A DNA stretch of 64,000 bases from Mayamaea pseudoterrestris (Eukaryota > Bacillariophyta > Bacillariophyceae > Sellaphorales > Sellaphoraceae). Position numbers and translations under genes: made by a program. This document shows positions 50,334 to 61,841 of the stretch, in pieces. The stretch covers positions 186,001 through 250,000 of the forward strand of contig BROI01000006.1 of assembly GCA_027923505.1 (NCBI GenBank), given 5' to 3'. The notes beneath the pieces were generated by a model that saw only the letters and a program-made list of their open reading frames with translations, was not told the origin of the DNA and did not search any database. Numbering within the stretch: position 1 is the stretch's first letter; each line of letters begins with the position of its first letter.

Positions 50334-53180
50334 TCAGAACGGGGCGGCATCATCTCGCTCTTCGTCGATCAGGGACGAGTTGGATTCATCATTGTCTGCC
50401 TTGTTCATGAGAAACGCAAGTTTCCATTGCTTGCAGTCTACAATTCGAATGCCATTCCCGCTGACTGCAACCGCCAACATACTCTCGTCTTGGCTAAAGG
50501 CTAGGCTCGAGATTGTCCGAGAGAGGTCGCCGGAAAGAAGCGCATGAGCTCCCTCTTGGATTTCTGTCCAGAAAATGGTTTCAAACACCCGTAGATATCC
50601 TTCTCCGGCAATGGCGAACAGCCGCCCAGTCGCACTCCAAGCCAATGAACGCAAACCCGGTGGCACGCTGATTTGGTGGCATATAGTCCAGCCACCTTTG
50701 GCACTGTAAATGTGGACAGTCCCGTCAATGCTAGCCACTGCCAAAAACCGACCAGACGCGCCGAATGAAATGGAACAAACAGGAGATGCTTGCTGAAGCA
50801 CTCTAGGTGGCGTTGCGGTGTTCTCCAACATGTATTCGGACTCGTAGACGGCGACCGTTTCATCGAGGCGGCCCACGGCGAACGACTTGGAGGTCCAGTC
50901 GACCGAAGCAACACATGAGGTGCTGACGTCAATCTCGCCACAGACATTGTACGACTCCATTGGGTCGAGCAATACAAGCAATCCATTTTGGAGACCGACC
51001 AAGAGCCGTTCGTTGTGCTTGCTGAATGCGAGGGTTTGTATCTGCGAATCAAAGTCACATTGTGCAACAACTGTCCACGTTGGAACAGTTTCAAGCACAA
51101 AGACTCGTCCATCGGCTCCACCCATGGCAAGGTATCGACTTCCGTTGGAAAATGCAAGGCATGCCATTGACTTGGAAAACCGTAGCTCAGCGATGACTCT
51201 AAAATCAATCGTCGAGCGGGTCACGACAAGTCCATTGTCAAGACAGTAAGCAATGAAAGTAGATGGCCGACTCTTACTTCCACGCGAGAACGCAAGGGCA
51301 GAGACATTCAAGTCGCTCGTCTGACCATCATCCACGCGATCGCTCAGTTTTTGTTGCGGTATCTCATCGACATTGTGAAACGTCTTCTCCTTCGACGTCC
51401 AATCGCTTCTCTGGCTTATGAGCGAGCTTGAAGACAGCGATTGGTCATCTCCAGTGGCGGACGCACCGGCGTTTAGCTCAAGGCCCGCCTTGACGATAAC
51501 AACTCGCTCGTCGTCCCCTCCAATCGCCAGGTAGCGGCGCGGTGTTCCCGACGCGGAGATCCTCTGACCCCAAACAATGGAACGGATTGGTTTCGTGCGA
51601 TTAATGTCATACACCTTTGTGAAGTTCCTTGTTTCTGACAATGTGCACCGAGATTCGGCGCGACAGGCAACTATATAAGTGCCATTTGGTGACCAGCAAA
51701 TCGCATTAACTTTGCTAACCGGCCCTTCGGATTTGATTTCATTTTCTCCGTCGTCGTACTCGTGCCTGACGGAAAAGGTCACGCGGTCAACTATAGCAAC
51801 ATTAGTCGATGCAATGGCTAGATGAGCGCCAGTGATTGGACACCATTTGACATCAGTGACAGTGCCTGCTCGTCGAATTTCCCGCATCACGCTCCAAGAC
51901 GTTTGCGTGTCCACAACGGCGCAACACTTGTCACTGCCACCAATCGCCAAGTACCGAGAGTCTGGACTCCAGTCCAGCGTGAAAATTAAGCCATCGCGAG
52001 GAATTTCTACAGTGACGTCAGGCATGTGGGAGTTGAGAAAGTCATCTCGAAGGACAATGGCAACGACTCCGTCAAAGCAGCCGATCGCAAGGAAGGCCCC
52101 GTCGGGACTAAACTGCACGCAATACACGCGGTCGACGCGCTGAATCTCGCCATATAACTCGGCATCGATCAGCAAATCGTCGTTGTTTGTTCCATTAGAC
52201 GCATATAGCAGAGCGTACAAGGTGCATGAGCAGTCGTCGCCACCCATTGCGAGAAATGAGCCATCTGGCGAAAAGTCTAGTGACCGGACGCGACCACCTG
52301 CATGATGAATCGTCGCGGCTGTCCTTAGTCGGTGTTGACGCGATAACTGAGGCTGCGGCTGATTTTGTTGTTGCAAATCATCCAAATGTATGCTCGCATC
52401 ATCATTGGTTTCGTCATTATTGTCATCAACTTCTTCGCGTATGGTTGATGGCGTACTCACGGGGGAGTCCTCTATAAGCTCAAAGATCGTAACAACCCCA
52501 CTCTTAGTTCCAACCGCCATGTACAATGCTGGACAAGGATGATCTATCGTCGCAAGCCGTCGGCTCATGGCAATGCATACAACTGCATCTCCAAGCGTCG
52601 CCTCGGCCCACACCATTCCTTGCGACATTGTGGCTTCAAATTCATCATTCAACGTTTTCGCTGCAGCCGTACTATTACTACTGGAGGAATGCAATCGTTG
52701 CGATGGATGCGTTGGCGTATTGCTTGAAGACATGCTTGCATTGTCATCGCTTTCATAATTGGTCATTGATCTTGACAAGGCGGATTGAATGCTGCGCGCC
52801 TTTTCCAGTCGATGCTGCAAAGCCTTTCCATGGCGCGCTGGCGTAGATTGACGAAAGGGTTGCTGACTTGTTGGCGATGCTCGTTTTGGTGTATAGACAG
52901 GAGCAGCAAGTGGCGAAAGAACATTTGTCTGCTGTATGGGAACCGCCGTTCCATCACGTGCAGATGATGATGCAGTCAGAGGGCTGGGAGTCCAGGCAGC
53001 AGTAGGAGAATTACCAGGCAATAGACTTGATCCAGGAGACGACATTGGAAGCGTGGCATCATCTAAATCATTATGGAGGTCCATGTAGTCAGTCGTCGAT
53101 CGCTCCTTCCACAGCAAGTCGCCGGCGAATGTATCAGCCGTCGCTCTTCGTTGCGCGGTGGAAGAGTTGCAGTTTCCCAT
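50334..53180 (-). CDS. WD40-repeat protein with N-myristoylation signal
   Basis: A single exon of 948 residues. It begins MGNCNSSTAQRR: Gly2 with Asn3, Ser6 and Cys4 fits co-translational N-myristoylation plus palmitoylation, so membrane attachment is likely. Residues 12-190 are Ser/Pro/Thr-rich and disordered. From about 195 to 930 there are about a dozen WD-type repeats, probably two beta-propellers: RSLDFSPDGSFLAMGGDDCSC, YCVQFSPDGAFLAIGCFDG, FTLDWSPDSRYLAIGGSDKCC, MACLAFSNGSRYLAMGGADGR, SLAWSATGRLFAIAGEG and others. The repeats share the FSPDGxFLAxGGxD pattern rather than the full GH...WD form. It looks like a membrane scaffold. Sequence alone does not name the partner. It starts 1139 bp from the divergent HSF gene. 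Confidence 0.88.
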   Translation of the reverse strand: MGNCNSSTAQRRATADTFAGDLLWKERSTTDYMDLHNDLDDATLPMSSPGSSLLPGNSPTAAWTPSPLTASSSARDGTAVPIQQTNVLSPLAAPVYTPKRASPTSQQPFRQSTPARHGKALQHRLEKARSIQSALSRSMTNYESDDNASMSSSNTPTHPSQRLHSSSSNSTAAAKTLNDEFEATMSQGMVWAEATLGDAVVCIAMSRRLATIDHPCPALYMAVGTKSGVVTIFELIEDSPVSTPSTIREEVDDNNDETNDDASIHLDDLQQQNQPQPQLSRQHRLRTAATIHHAGGRVRSLDFSPDGSFLAMGGDDCSCTLYALLYASNGTNNDDLLIDAELYGEIQRVDRVYCVQFSPDGAFLAIGCFDGVVAIVLRDDFLNSHMPDVTVEIPRDGLIFTLDWSPDSRYLAIGGSDKCCAVVDTQTSWSVMREIRRAGTVTDVKWCPITGAHLAIASTNVAIVDRVTFSVRHEYDDGENEIKSEGPVSKVNAICWSPNGTYIVACRAESRCTLSETRNFTKVYDINRTKPIRSIVWGQRISASGTPRRYLAIGGDDERVVIVKAGLELNAGASATGDDQSLSSSSLISQRSDWTSKEKTFHNVDEIPQQKLSDRVDDGQTSDLNVSALAFSRGSKSRPSTFIAYCLDNGLVVTRSTIDFRVIAELRFSKSMACLAFSNGSRYLAMGGADGRVFVLETVPTWTVVAQCDFDSQIQTLAFSKHNERLLVGLQNGLLVLLDPMESYNVCGEIDVSTSCVASVDWTSKSFAVGRLDETVAVYESEYMLENTATPPRVLQQASPVCSISFGASGRFLAVASIDGTVHIYSAKGGWTICHQISVPPGLRSLAWSATGRLFAIAGEGYLRVFETIFWTEIQEGAHALLSGDLSRTISSLAFSQDESMLAVAVSGNGIRIVDCKQWKLAFLMNKADNDESNSSLIDEERDDAAPF

Positions 53181-54319
53181 GCTATTACCAAAGTGTCAAT
53201 AGACGTAGGTCTCACAAGCACCTTGCGCGCGCGTATACGCAGTTCCGAGCATGCAGATGGTGAGGCGAGGGTATGGATGGAAGAAAGGGTCGTCTTCCGT
53301 CAAAAGCTCCATCGAAATTTGGACCGATTCAAAAGTGGAAACGGTTTCGCGCGAGCCAGCCGGTCTTTCCACGCTGCTAGAACTCGCCGACGTCACGCTG
53401 TTTTGCATGTGTGACTGAAAACATGCAGCGATTCACAATGACGCAAGCCGCAATCGCCGCAGAAAGCCAAGACATTGCAGTAGAGGTAGACTACCACATA
53501 GCAGACAATACAAATAAATGTTATCCGCATGATTTTCAATAGACGTTGCTCCAAAGCCAGGCGATCACATTGCGAGCATTCGAGCGAGTCGCGACGTGGG
53601 CCTTCGCAAACTTTTGGCGGCGGAACACGACTTTAACACACACAAGGTTCAGGAAGCAATTCATGTGGGCACAACCCAATCCATCCCTACTTGATGGTAG
53701 CTATCGAGAGATGTGTTTCGCAACTGTTTGCATGTCTGCAGGTAGCGGTAATCGACTCGCTCCCAGTAGTCATCCTCTTTGTGGCTTCTTCTCCCTACTC
53801 TAACAAGATAGCATAGTATAACTACTTCTTCATGCATTATCGTTTCCCATCGGCGGGAACTCTCACTCTTGCTTTATAGGGGCGCCAAGAGTTAAACCAA
53901 GAAGCTACCGTAGCTGGATCACACGAGAGCTCCAGCCGTTGCGACGCGCGCCAAGGAACCAATGACCGTCGTGCATACCTCCAGCGCGTAGAAATGATAC
54001 GACAGGCCACGTGAGGTTTGTCAATCGGAGGCGCTTCATCGTCAAACTTGCATGAACGACGAGAGGCTGTTTTGCATCTACATTGAGCATTCTCTCGACC
54101 TTGCACTCTCTTGGCATTGATTATAGGCAGATACATTCCTATAGTGAGACTGCTGTTGCCTCAACATCATCTATTAACTGGGAAATACTTCAATATACTC
54201 AAGGTCATTTTCGAACGATCGACCGACGCATCGCGAGACGAAGCCTGTTGTCACGATCGAAGGTAGACTCGACAAATTCATAGTTTCCTACTGCAAGCAC
54301 TTCTCCTCCGCTTGCAATT
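53181..54319. other. Long divergent intergenic interval, no gene supported
   Basis: At 1139 bp this is the longest unique interval in the window between start codons. Several short open frames exist on both strands without any domain or codon pattern I trust. An agcta-ccg-tagct dyad lies near 53905. It could hold the 5' leaders and controls of the WD40 and HSF genes. Confidence 0.5.
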
Positions 54320-56338
54320 ATGGAGAATGAATCAACGAATGATAGGAGGAATGACAATCAGCATGCGAGTCACAATGGAGCTCATGGCAATCTGGAAGCT
54401 CTTTTAGCAGAGTCACCCTTCTTCCTATCGGAGACGTCTGCAGTTATAAACAATGGCGCTCCTCCTCTTGATGCACCACCTAATTTGATTCCAATATCTG
54501 CTTCTGATCCCATGGAAATATCTCAACTAAAGGATTCAATGGAAGCAGCAGCAGCTTCTGTCGACTTTGCCTCAATCAATGACTCGAACCAACCAGCAAA
54601 GGATCAGCTTCGCGCCATGTACCTTGCAGGCTTTCAAGCGGCTCGAGAGGCTCAAGCGGCACTAAGACAAAACTTTGAGATTGCCAAATCGGAGGATTCA
54701 AGTCCCTTACTGGAGGCCGCAGCGTCAGCTCCCGCTAGTAGTAGCAGTATGAGTGCCCGAACAATGCGAGAGTCGTCACCTCCACTGGTCATTCCACTCA
54801 CAGCGGGAGCAGCTGGTGTTGTCAACCTTGGAAAGGCAGCCAACTCTCCAGCTACGGCGGCACGCAAGTCATATGCGTCAAGGCTTTGTTCGTCGTTGAA
54901 CGAATCCGACTTTATTGCGAATCGGCGCGTGCCACGGACGGCGTCGCTGAGCAGCACCACCAACTACCGTGCTTCGAACGACGATGACGACGAAGGCAAT
55001 ACTCTATCACCAGCTCTATCCGCCACATCATCTCCTGGTGGCGCACGAGTATTAAAGGGAAGTGCCAGTCCGTTTCCACGCAAGCTCATGGACATGCTGG
55101 AGAAGGAAGACTCGACCATTATCAACTGGTTGCCGAGCGGCGACGCCTTTTGCGTGCAGGATGTCGACCGCTTCACCACGGAAGTGCTTCCACTATACTA
55201 CCGTCATACCAAGATTTCCAGTTTTCAACGTCAATGCAACCTTTACGGGTTCAAGCGCGTGGCGAAAGGTATGTCATTTTGTATTGTTGCGCCAGCAGAT
55301 GTTTACAACCGCAAAGCCACGCGTCTGATCTTCTTGTCGCTGTCGTTTTTCTTGCGCAGGACCGGATGCTGGCGCGTATCAACACGAAATGTTTCGTCGT
55401 GGCCGGCCTGACCTTTGTGCGCTTATGAAGCGGACCAAGCAAAAGGGCGCGTCGCCGATGCTGCGAGGGATTGGAGCAGCAGCAGGTGGTAGAAGCAGAT
55501 CCGATTCCGTGACATCATCGCCCTTGCTGACACCGGAACAAAGTCCTAGTATGTTTGCGTTGGATGGAAATGATGTATTGAGTAAAAGTGCACCTACAGT
55601 GTTGTCGTCGATTGGAAGGTATGTCATATGTTGAATTTACTTTTTGTATGCTGGAACTTGTCAACTTGCTTAAAAGGCGACGTCTGCATTGCCTAACTCT
55701 TTTCATTTTTCTCTGTATAAAGAGCCGCTCAATTTGAATCCCATGCTTCCATTGGTGCACGGCACTCTGACTTTCGTCGTGTTGAAAACTGCAGCGTCGC
55801 AAACCCCCTAGGCAATGAACGCCAGACGGGGCTTTCCGTCCTGATGAATGGGCCTGCCCATGCCGGTGGCAAACCCCAGTCGCTGATACGTTCCATGGCA
55901 CCCATGGAGTGCACCAACGCGGACGTGGATTTGGATGACCGAGACAGCCAAGCCAGGTCATTGGCGGCTGCTGGGATGGTGGCGGAACGGGCGCGACTAT
56001 CGCAACCCGCTGCCTTGCAACCTCCTCCCATGCTGGCGCCTTACCAAAACTTCCATCGCACTCCAACATCCAATGCAGTTGTCGAAAGCTTCAACTGGAA
56101 TAATGCGGATTTGAATGGCAGTGCCGACGGTACTAGTGGGGGAGTCGTTGGCAGCGACAACAACACGCAACAGGCGCTGGACGAAATGGATTTGGACTTT
56201 GCCACACTGTTCGACCCTGCAATGGAGCTTGCCAATATGCAACTGGGAGAGCTGAATGGATGGCCATCATCTGTGGATCCATCCTTGACGGTGTCACCAA
56301 CCCGCTTTAGCAATAATTCGGACGGAAAGATGGTTTGA
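54320..56338 (+). CDS. Heat-shock-factor type transcription factor, three exons
   Basis: Exons 54320-55268, 55360-55618 and 55723-56338; 607 residues. Introns are 91 bp (phase 1) and 104 bp (phase 2). The HSF DNA-binding domain spans about 250-345: [20 protein letters not shown], then [20 protein letters not shown] and [33 protein letters not shown]. The recognition helix [12 protein letters not shown] is present. The first intron falls between the recognition helix and the wing, just after VAKG. The 250 residues before the domain are Ala/Ser-rich and disordered with a small helix ([18 protein letters not shown]), whereas animal HSFs have the domain at the N-terminus. I see no clear HR-A/B trimerisation coiled coil; the tail is Asn/Pro-rich and acidic ([16 protein letters not shown]), like an activation domain. 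HSFs are the largest TF family in diatoms. Confidence 0.93.
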
Positions 56339-57002
56339 TGATTATGCAGACTATCATGTAGAAGTGTCCAAATTTAAATCGTTAATTTTAGTTATTCATA
56401 CGGTAAACCAGCATGTTGATATAGAATTTAACCATATAGTAAGCACGACAGTACGTTAGATCGATTGGATCGCTGGATTTATGCAACACCTGTAGCGTGG
56501 CAAACGCCAACAATACACACCGGGCAATGCCATCACTCCGTTGTTTCGAGTCAGATTTTGAGCTTTGCTGTCTAACAAGCAAATAATCTCTTTGCGGTTC
56601 CCTTATTCCTTGCGCAGACATAGAATGGTTTCTAAGAATGAAAGGCTCGCTTCATGGCGTCCCATTGGTTGCAGCAAGAGCTATCGCTGGAGTAACTTGG
56701 ACACGTGTATGAACAAGCTTTTCTCGAAGCGCATGTTATAACGCGAACCGCGAACACGACCGGAACGCTGTGCCTATTGAGTAGGAGTAAAGATGTATAG
56801 AGTGAGAGTCTGCGAAACGCGGCGATGATTCACAAAGAAGGCTAAAAACAACGCTTCATTCAAGCCGCAGAAATCTCCTCATTCCGATTAAAGTCAGACG
56901 GTAATTCCAAATAATGCACTAATCAGCAGCGTCTTCAACAGATTGCTCCGCATGCGATCATTTTGCAATCTTACCTTAAATGCAATTCATTCTTCTTTAT
57001 TG
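56339..57002. other. Tail-to-tail intergenic, no gene seen
   Basis: These 664 bp lie between the HSF and ALKBH7 stops. They are A+T-rich at the left and have no recognisable coding or RNA feature. Confidence 0.55.
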
Positions 57003-57824
57003 TCAAGCTTTGGTATCGCGAAATACAACCGAAAGACGACGATCGCGAGCCACCGCGTCTCCTTGAAACAATGATCCAGATGACAATAGCTCGTGAGAAT
57101 ATCGAAATCGACTTGGTCCAGACAGGCAGTAGAGGCTGCGAGGAGGCAGCAATAAATCAACGTGTCCATCCATTGACCCGCCCTGCCACTCGTCGAGCGC
57201 ATCACTCGATGGTCTGAGGCGCATAATGCAAGGTGAAAGCAGCGAAAGACCCGATACAGTCAGTCCCGAAAAGCGAACCGAGTCAACATGCGCATTCAGT
57301 TCTCCGTCGGAATGCAAGTCAATCACGTGAGGAGGCAGCCAGTGCACTTGCTCGACGAATGACAAATGATTGGCATGTAAAAGCGAACGAATTCTGTCAA
57401 ATACGGACACAATTTCAGGCGATAGCAATGAATCGTCAGACAATTCCAATTCCTTGTATTTGGCAATCACAGAATCCCAATGTCCCTTTTCATATCGGCG
57501 TCTGAAAAGATGATAAAGCTACGAGTAAGTTTGGTGAGAGCGTATGAGCAGCAGCGAGTGCACCTCAGATATCACGTCACGTCACCATCTCAAACGCACG
57601 TACCGTTTCAAGACTGTCGACAGCGTCGACACTAGCAAGGTCTCTTCCGCCTCGGAAATGACATTGGAGTAGACGACAGCTGAATCATCAAAGTCGGAGG
57701 GAGCGTCACTGTGATCCACCAGAAGTGTATTCGGCGCGGCGGCGCTGCAGAGTCGCTGACAGCTTCTACGAGAAATATTCCAAGATTGGTTTAAACTGGT
57801 TAGTATGCTCCTGGAGGCAAGCAT
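57003..57824 (-). CDS. ALKBH7-type mitochondrial 2-oxoglutarate dioxygenase, two exons
   Basis: Exons 57824-57604 and 57501-57003, with a 102-bp intron (gtacgt...cttttcag, phase 2); 239 residues. The first 30 residues are Arg/Ser-rich without acids (MLASRSILTSLNQSWNISRR), a mitochondrial presequence. The AlkB-fold core matches ALKBH7: RRYEKGHWDSVIAKYKELE, HVIDLHSDGELNAHVDSVRF, SGLSLLSPCIMRL, and RSLYCLSGPSRFRYSHELL. The iron ligands are His144, Asp146 and His209; RRLSVVFR (228-234) supplies the Arg that binds 2-oxoglutarate. Human ALKBH7 works in mitochondria and affects programmed necrosis and fatty-acid metabolism; its substrate here is unknown. The splice join rebuilds the diagnostic RRYE...HWD block, which supports the intron. 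Confidence 0.93.
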
Positions 57825-57962
57825 TGTTGCAGTACTGCTAGCCGCCAGACTTCACATCTTGAGTATCATCATGTTGAATGGCAAGACGTTGTAGTTGTTG
57901 GTTGTTGGTCAATCGAATGGTGTTGGCCAGAATGGTCAAACGCACGCGTCGCCAACTAGTCG

Positions 57963-58660
57963 CACCGGTTCACAATGAATACTACCCATCGAATGCGACC
58001 AGCCTGCCCCTTGGCTTTTATAAATCCAAAGGACGCTGTCACCTACCAATGAAGCTAATAAGCAATTGGGAGTAAGATCCAACTATAATGATGGTCAGTC
58101 AAAAACCATCTCTGACTTATTCACGGCATATGCCTGCAATGAGTGCGACTGAGAGAAGCAAAAATTGAGAAAGCGCATAGTTATTAGTGGCGTTCAGTCG
58201 CTAAAGAAACTGGTCTCCCAGCTTCTGTGACCCATTGGGCAGGGTTGGCTTGTAATCAAGATACACATCATTGATTGCAATAATTGGAAGGCCTAATGGT
58301 TCACTACAGCCTCGTGGAAGCATCCATCTTCTCGACAGCCTTGCTCCGAGATTGGACCATGGTCAAGCGCTTTGCGTTGGCTCAAACTTGGTGATAAAGT
58401 CCATCATGTGCTCGCGCTAAAGTGGTAGGCCTCGTTGATGCACGACATTCCTTATGCTTGCGCGACCGTTTCAGCTGTCGACAGTCGCCGAGACTTGCAA
58501 AGTTTTCCGCTTCGGTAGTGACGTTGGATGTAGCCCGTACATACTATCATTGAGAAAGACGGCAGAAGCGACACGATCCACCAAAGTATCTCGATGTGGT
58601 ACCCCTCTCGCCAAATGACGGCCACCAAACTGTAAGGAAAAGGAAGCAGCAAATGAGATG
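57963..58660 (-). pseudogene. Decayed partial duplicate of the ABCF3 gene and its 3' flank
   Basis: This stretch is a broken tandem copy of the neighbouring ABCF gene. Positions 57963-58200 match 58795-59019, which is the gene's 3' flank plus its last codons; shared phrases include cccatcgaatgcgaccagcc and attgagaaagcgc. At 58200 the copy jumps about 940 bp and continues as 58205-58450, matching about 59963-60255 (cagggttggcttgtaatcaa, gagattggaccatggtc). After more losses it resembles 60290-60480 up to about 58660. The original stop codon region is altered and exons 4-6 and most of 7 are missing, so no protein can be made. Divergence is moderate (many substitutions and indels), suggesting an old duplication under no constraint. 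The duplicate is downstream of the functional gene in its own direction. Confidence 0.85.
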
Positions 58661-58991
58661 GTGTTTCAATTAGCAAGCATAAGGTGCTCCATCCTTTGTC
58701 TGCCTGTGACACAGCCCCGATGGCAGTCAAACCAAAGAGACTGCCACACACGCAAGGCTAAAGAAATGACTCACTCAACAACAAATAGTAACTGTCGCAC
58801 TGGTTCACAATCGATAATACCCATCGAATGCGACCAGCCTGCCCTGTGGCTTCAACTCCAAAGATCAGCTATCACCTACCAACAAAGCTCATAAGCTATT
58901 GGGAGTAAGAACCTGCTATAATAATGGTCAGGCAAAATCCATCTCTGACTTCGTATTGATGGCCTACGATGAGCAAAAATTGAGAAAGCGC

Positions 58992-61841
58992 CTAGTTATT
59001 AGCAGCGTTCAGTCGCTTGATACTCTCCTCCACTCGCTTCTGTGTGTCGACAGAGGTTTTTTCCTTGTAATCCTGGAATGAGCCACGGACACGCGATACA
59101 TGGCCTTCGTCAACGACCCAAAGTTCAGTACATGTCTTGGAGACAAAGTATTCGTCGTGAGAGACGACCATGATGCCACCTTTGAAATCCTGCATGGCTT
59201 CCACAAGTGCGTCTACGGCTTCCATACTCCTGTCAGAAGAGTGTGAAAAGGGTTCAACAGCCGTGTGAGTAACAGTAATCACGAGGACACCGCATGTGCA
59301 TGTGAAGCTGTGCAAATATACTGATCTGTACAAAAGTGCTTACAAGTGATTCGAGCCCTCGTCGATGATCAAAACATGGGGTTTCTTAAACCTGGATATA
59401 AACGCATATGTAAGTGAGCATATTAACATACAAAATGTGCGCCCACAAACTTACGCTAGAGCGGCAAACGCAACCCTTGACTTTTGTCCTCCAGAAAGGA
59501 GCATCATTGGCTTCAGGGCATCATTTCCCTGAATTTGGAAGCGCCCGAGAAATGATCTCATTTCCTGATCCTCCGCCTCCTCGAACTGGTTCAGCACTAC
59601 AAAAATGATAAAATTGTTGAGGTTGGCACGGGCTGCAGTCGTCATGGAAAAAAAATCCTCTGGGGTGACTTACAATTTTCAAGTGCCGAGAGCTTCAAGT
59701 TGAAGTTGTCGGCGCTATGCTGCGTAAAATGGCCTATTCGCAGCACGCCATTGATTGAGATAGATCCTTTCATTGGTTTCAATCGCCCCATGACAAGGTT
59801 CAGCACTAAGAACCAAAACCGAGAGGGTGAGATTGGCGTAGCAACCTCCATCGTAAACACGTGCCTCTATTAGCTTGACTTACGCGTGGTCTTTCCTTGT
59901 CCGTTTCTTCCAAGAAGAGCAATCTTTGAGGTCAAGTCCACGCCAAAATTAACCTTCTGAAGAAGAAACTGGTCTTCCGGCTTTCGCGACCCATCAGGCA
60001 GGGTTGGCTTGTAATCAAAGTACACATCATTGATTGCGATAATTGGAGGACCCAGTGGTTCACTATTAGGAATCGCAAACCTCCAAACTTGGTCAACCTC
60101 GACAGCCTCGGGCGCTTCAGCATCCATCTTCTCAACAGCCTTGATCCGAGATTGGACCATGGTCGCGCGCTTTGCGTTCGCTCGAAACTTGGTGATAAAG
60201 TCCATCATGTGCTCGCGCTTTGAGTGGTAGGCCTCGTAGACGCGCATTGCATTCCTTATGGCCTCGTCGCGAAGCTTTACATAGTTGCTAAAGTTGCCGC
60301 GGTAGTACGTTATTTTGCGGTGTTTAAGCTCCATGATGTCCGTACATACTTCATTGAGAAAGCCACGGTCATGAGAAACAACAATCAAAGTATGCTTGTA
60401 TGTTGTCAAGTACTCCTCTAGCCAAATCACAGCCTCCAAATCGAGGTGGTTGCTGGGCTCATCGAGCTTTAAGAAAAAGGGGAAGACATGTTCTGATAGT
60501 TAGCAACGCACTATGGATGACGAAACCCACACTATACCATGCAGACCGTACCATGCAAATTTCCGGCTCGACAAACAGAGCGGCCGCAAGGGCTACTCGC
60601 ATCTTCCATCCACCTGACAGTGATGAAATTAAAGCATGTTGCATTTCTGGGCTGAACTGAAGACCCGCTAGAATCATGGCGGCTCTGGCATCGGCATTAT
60701 CAGAGCCCAACAGCTGGAGTCGCGAGTAGATATCATCAAGCTTCTTCAAATCAGCATCAAGCTGCTTCATATCATCTTTCTTTGCCAGCAATCGCTTGCG
60801 TTTCTCTTCAACCGAGAGTGCTTCATCAACAACACCATCCATTCCCTCTTCAAGCTTGGCAACAATCGCCTTTTCGGCAGCAATCAGTTCCATGCGTTCA
60901 GTGTCCGCCTGCAAGACGGCATCCATGACTGTTAAATCCTTTGTAAAATGACTCGGTACTTCTTGTCGAACGTGCAACACTCGAAGATGTGTCGGAAACC
61001 CTTCAATCTCTTGTCCGCTTATCGCTTTTAGTAGTGTGGACTTGCCTGTATGAGCACGAAACACAATTGAGTATAGATTCACACAGCAACGCTCAATATA
61101 CGTTTGCGAGTACTTGCCCGTTCCATTTTCGCCAATCAAGCCATATCGCCGCTGGTAGGCAAACTTCAACTCGCCATTTTCGAGCAAAGCCGTTCCGTTT
61201 GGAAGTGAAATAGTCACGTTGCGTACTAATACGTCGCGTTTCTTGTCCACACCAGCACCACCGGAGCGTGCCACGTACGACATTTTCACCAGCCCACCCG
61301 AAAGTTCCTGGTCTGGATCAACATCCTTTTTCGATTGCAAAAGCTTTCGCGCAAACTCGGCTTCCGCCTTGCGCGACTTTCGCTTATCCCTGGCGCTGGA
61401 CTTGTCGTTCTGGGCGTCAATGAGTGTGTTCGCCATGGCCTTGACTCCAGTGTCTGTGCCCCAAAGTGACGCCAATTGTTTTGCTTCATTCTCATCGTTG
61501 ACTTCCAAGTTGCTGCTCATGTTCACCACGCCTTGCAGTAACTTGCGCGCAGCGCCTTCTTGCGCAGCAAATGTTGTCGCGGTTGACGTTTCGACTCGCA
61601 AAATGTCAGAAACAACTTGTTCCGCTTGCTCGCTCACCTCATCAGAACATTGCACTGACTCTAGGAATGGTCTCAAAACGTCCTCAATGATATCATCAAT
61701 GGATCCGGAGTCTTCATCGGCCTGTGATGTGAGCATGCCACAAATGTAGTCGATCGTTTCGTCATCCAAATCAGTGGATGATAGGATGGGCTGCAAGGCA
61801 GCAAGGAGTTGCTCGTGTAAGTCAGCCTGTGTCACCCTCAT
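58992..61841 (-). CDS. ABCF3/GCN20-type ribosome-associated ATPase, seven exons
   Basis: Exons 61841-61118, 61045-60552, 60466-59884, 59805-59674, 59596-59455, 59391-59344 and 59229-58992; 786 residues in frame throughout. The N-terminus (IDYICGMLTSQADEDSGSID) is of the ABCF3/GCN20 type. NBD1 has P-loop GENGTGKST (about 237-245), signature LSGGW (384-388) and Walker B LDEPSNHLD (407-415). NBD2 has GRNGQGKTT (592-600), LSGGQ (678-682) and Walker B IIDEGSNHLS (700-709). The usual DEPTNHLD is altered to DEGSNHLS, with the catalytic Glu kept. Intron 1 (72 bp) starts gcaagt, a GC-AG intron, splits the first P-loop and has no in-frame stop. The other five introns are GT-AG, 63-114 bp. GCN20-class proteins act with GCN1 on stalled ribosomes to activate GCN2. 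Confidence 0.93.

Noticed and set aside
53181-54319. tRNA or small RNA genes in the long intergenic stretches
   Set aside because: Scanning for a T-arm/B-box (GGTTCGAnnCC) and cloverleaf pairing gave nothing convincing here or in other gaps. A covariance-model search would be needed to exclude them.
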